The position numbers and the translations under genes were made by a program. The notes under the pieces were generated by a model. The model saw nothing but the letters and a program-made list of their open reading frames with translations, was not told the origin of the DNA and did not search any database. Positions 6,232 to 7,484 of a stretch of DNA of 7,484 nucleotides are shown piece after piece (position 1 is the first letter of the stretch; each line of letters opens with the position of its first letter). The stretch is from the NCBI RefSeq assembly GCF_003471165.1, contig NZ_QRIL01000052.1, positions 1-7,484 on the forward strand, given 5' to 3'. The DNA comes from Ruminococcus sp. AM22-13. GTDB taxonomy: Bacteria; Bacillota; Clostridia; Lachnospirales; Lachnospiraceae.

Positions 6232-6261
6232 TTGCCAGCGAACAGTAATATATGTTATTCT
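6232..6261 (+). promoter_or_regulatory. Possible promoter of the TRIC-family gene
   Basis: TTGCCA (6232-6237) and TATTCT (6256-6261) are 18 bases apart, just outside the right end of the structured element. The -10 is weak (4 of 6). No better promoter is seen before the gene. Confidence 0.3.
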
Positions 6262-6345
6262 GGATATCAGAGTCAGAAGAAGAGGAAAAATGTCTTTTGG
6301 CTCTGATGTTATGTTAAAGAAAAATAATCAGGAGTTAAATTAGAT

Positions 6346-6999
6346 ATGGATTATCAGTCAATCATGACATTTATTATGGAAATGGCAGGTACGATCGCGT
6401 TTGCAGCTTCCGGAGCAATGGTAGGAGTAGAGCGTAATATGGATATTTTTGGCGTCAGCGTTCTTGGAGTAGCAACTGCGGTGGGAGGCGGCATGATCAG
6501 AGACGTGGTGCTGGGGGTCATTCCACCGGCTGTATTTACAAATCCGGTATATGCACTTGTATCTGTGCTTACCTCGTGCATTGTTTTCTTTATTTTTTAT
6601 TTTAAGAGAGAACTTCTGGAAGGACACAGGCGTGAGACATACGATAAGTTTATGCTGGTGCTGGATTCTGTGGGACTTGGTATTTTTACGGTAGTGGGTG
6701 TTAATGCAGGAATCCGCCAGGGTTATATGGATAATGCGTTTCTGCTTGTGTTTCTTGGAACGATCACAGGAGTTGGCGGCGGTCTGCTGCGTGATATGAT
6801 GGCAAGTGTGCCGCCTTATATTTTTGTAAAGCATATTTATGCCTGCGCTTCTATTATCGGTGCGATCGTATGCGTGTACATGAATCGTTTTGTGGGAAAT
6901 GTAGAGGCTATGGTAGTGTCATCGGTGGTAGTAGTGTTGATCCGTTATCTTGCGGCTCATTATCACTGGAATCTGCCGAGATTGTCACCGCGGAAATAA
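6346..6999 (+). CDS. TRIC/UPF0126-family membrane protein
   Basis: The 217-aa protein is an inner-membrane protein of the family once called UPF0126, related to trimeric intracellular cation (TRIC) channels. About seven hydrophobic segments are seen, near 6-26, 34-52, 66-86, 102-121, 130-147, 160-178 and 186-203. It shows the family's internal duplication: VGGGMIRDVVLGVIPPAVF (46-64) in the first half and VGGGLLRDMMASVPPYIF (143-160) in the second, each with the glycine triplet and Arg-Asp pair. Bacterial members studied structurally form trimers conducting monovalent cations; the physiological role here is unknown, and transport of a small metabolite has also been proposed for some members. 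AGGAG (6330-6334) ends 11 bases before the ATG, somewhat long but the best start. It is a single-gene unit, followed immediately by a strong terminator that begins inside its stop codon. Confidence 0.92.
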   Translation: MDYQSIMTFIMEMAGTIAFAASGAMVGVERNMDIFGVSVLGVATAVGGGMIRDVVLGVIPPAVFTNPVYALVSVLTSCIVFFIFYFKRELLEGHRRETYDKFMLVLDSVGLGIFTVVGVNAGIRQGYMDNAFLLVFLGTITGVGGGLLRDMMASVPPYIFVKHIYACASIIGAIVCVYMNRFVGNVEAMVVSSVVVVLIRYLAAHYHWNLPRLSPRK

Positions 7000-7054
7000 C
7001 AAGAAAAACCCAGGAAATGATTTTGTATCAATTTCCCGGGTTTTTCTTGTTTTA
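6998..7054. terminator. Bidirectional terminator between TRIC and P-II genes
   Basis: A 21-bp stem (6998-7018 with 7031-7051, one A-C mismatch at 7012/7037) begins within the TAA stop of the TRIC-family gene and ends in TTTTTCTTGTTTTATT. The left arm gives a matching T-rich run on the minus strand, so it can also end the convergent P-II transcript, whose stop codon is at 7083-7081. Confidence 0.9.
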
Positions 7055-7080
7055 TTTGGATATTTATTATGAGTGGAGGC

Positions 7081-7484
7081 CTATTTAGTATCCTGGAGAG
7101 CGAGATAACCTTCTTCTCCGGTACGGATCTTCACTACATTTTCGATATCATATACGAATACTTTACCATCACCAATCTCACCTGTGTGAAGGACAGCTTT
7201 TGCAGTTTCAATGACTTTCTTAACAGGTACGAGGCTGACAACGATTTCAATCTTGATCTTCGGAAGAAGATTCATTTCCATCTCAACACCACGGTAGTAA
7301 GCAGGAGCACCTTTCTGTACACCGCATCCTAAAACGTTTGTGATTGTGATACCGGTAACGCCGATCTCATTCATTGCCTGCATAAACTCATCAAGTTTGT
7401 TCTGACGTGTGATGATAACGACTTTTGTAAACTTCGTTCTCAGGTTGGTACAATGTATGGAACTCTGAAAAAAGGACCTCGTTA
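7081..7484 (-). CDS. P-II family nitrogen regulator domain, start not in window
   Basis: The frame runs from the window edge to TAG at 7083-7081. P-II homology begins around 7440 (RTKFTKVVIITRQNKLDEF) and continues to the end: T-loop region GVQKGAPAYYRGVEMEMNLLPK, then the B-loop and C-terminal motifs GEIGDGKVFVYDIENVVKIRTGEEGY. P-II trimers sense ATP/ADP and 2-oxoglutarate and control ammonium transporters or nitrogen enzymes. The position of the uridylylated Tyr51 is Met (YRGVEM), so regulation by uridylylation is not expected. The first ATG (7383) would remove the first beta strand and most of helix 1, so it is not the true start. Upstream, no ATG, GTG or TTG occurs in frame yet the frame stays open to the edge. 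The domain may be the C-terminal part of a larger protein, such as an ammonium transporter fusion, or there may be a frameshift near 7440. Confidence 0.85.
   Translation of the reverse strand, partial: TRSFFQSSIHCTNLRTKFTKVVIITRQNKLDEFMQAMNEIGVTGITITNVLGCGVQKGAPAYYRGVEMEMNLLPKIKIEIVVSLVPVKKVIETAKAVLHTGEIGDGKVFVYDIENVVKIRTGEEGYLALQDTK

Noticed and set aside
6149..6343. 64-codon open frame before the TRIC-family gene
   Set aside because: It starts with TTG inside a hairpin loop of the structured element, runs across its inverted repeat, and looks like random translation.
6358..6834. 158-codon open frame on the minus strand inside the TRIC-family gene
   Set aside because: It is a shadow of a gene with strong membrane-protein motifs; its translation is rich in His, Lys and Arg without domain character.
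7069..7332. 87-codon open frame on the plus strand over the P-II gene
   Set aside because: It is antisense to a conserved domain and has no ribosome binding site or motif of its own.
7081..7383. P-II protein starting at the ATG at 7383 (100 aa)
   Set aside because: Recognisable P-II sequence continues about 19 codons further upstream, so this start would delete the first beta strand and most of the first helix.

Overview
The window looks like a chromosomal segment of a low-GC anaerobic Firmicute, most probably a Lachnospiraceae-type gut Clostridium. The reasons are family content (GGGtGRT protein, Clostridium-type cellobiose phosphorylase, STAS/HATPase partner-switch pair, TRIC-type membrane protein, P-II protein), strong AGGAGG-type ribosome binding sites, one TTG start, and sigma-A promoters with AT-rich spacers. 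No rRNA, tRNA, CRISPR array or intact transposase is visible. The family calls are read from protein motifs; no search was run.

Layout. (1) 1-732 (+): 3' part of a GGGtGRT-family gene with strongly biased codons, closed by a textbook terminator at 767-800. (2) 733-1114: 382 bp without an intact gene. It holds that terminator, three copies of an 11-bp repeat, a terminator facing left beside what may be the last codons of a lost leftward gene, and the sigma-A promoter of the next gene. (3) 1115-1978 (+): a STAS anti-anti-sigma-like protein and, after an intervening terminator hairpin, an RsbW/SpoIIAB-like ATP-binding protein. No sigma factor or PP2C phosphatase is visible beside them. (4) 1979-2178: convergent intergenic region with two dyads, one a large hairpin able to serve both strands. 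(5) 2179-4614 (-): cellobiose phosphorylase, full length at 811 aa. (6) 4615-4992: 378-bp divergent control region with a promoter in each direction and two copies of one LacI-type operator. (7) 4993-6012 (+): LacI-family repressor. (8) 6013-6345: 333 bp without a gene, dominated by a 209-bp element with 19-bp terminal inverted repeats and internal hairpins that begins directly after the lacI stop codon. (9) 6346-6999 (+): TRIC/UPF0126 membrane protein, sharing a long bidirectional terminator with (10) 7081-7484 (-), a P-II signalling domain whose start is not in the window.

How the genes work together. The clearest unit is the divergent pair. The repressor promoter has its operator at the predicted transcription start, and a 12/14 match lies in the leader of the phosphorylase transcript, so the repressor probably controls itself and the phosphorolytic use of cellobiose. 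The STAS and HATPase proteins are likely partners in a phosphorylation switch with an unknown output. The remaining genes look like independent housekeeping or transport units separated by terminators. The observations that stand out most are the structured inverted-repeat element at 6013-6221 and the P-II domain, which lacks the uridylylated tyrosine and may be the tail of a larger protein.
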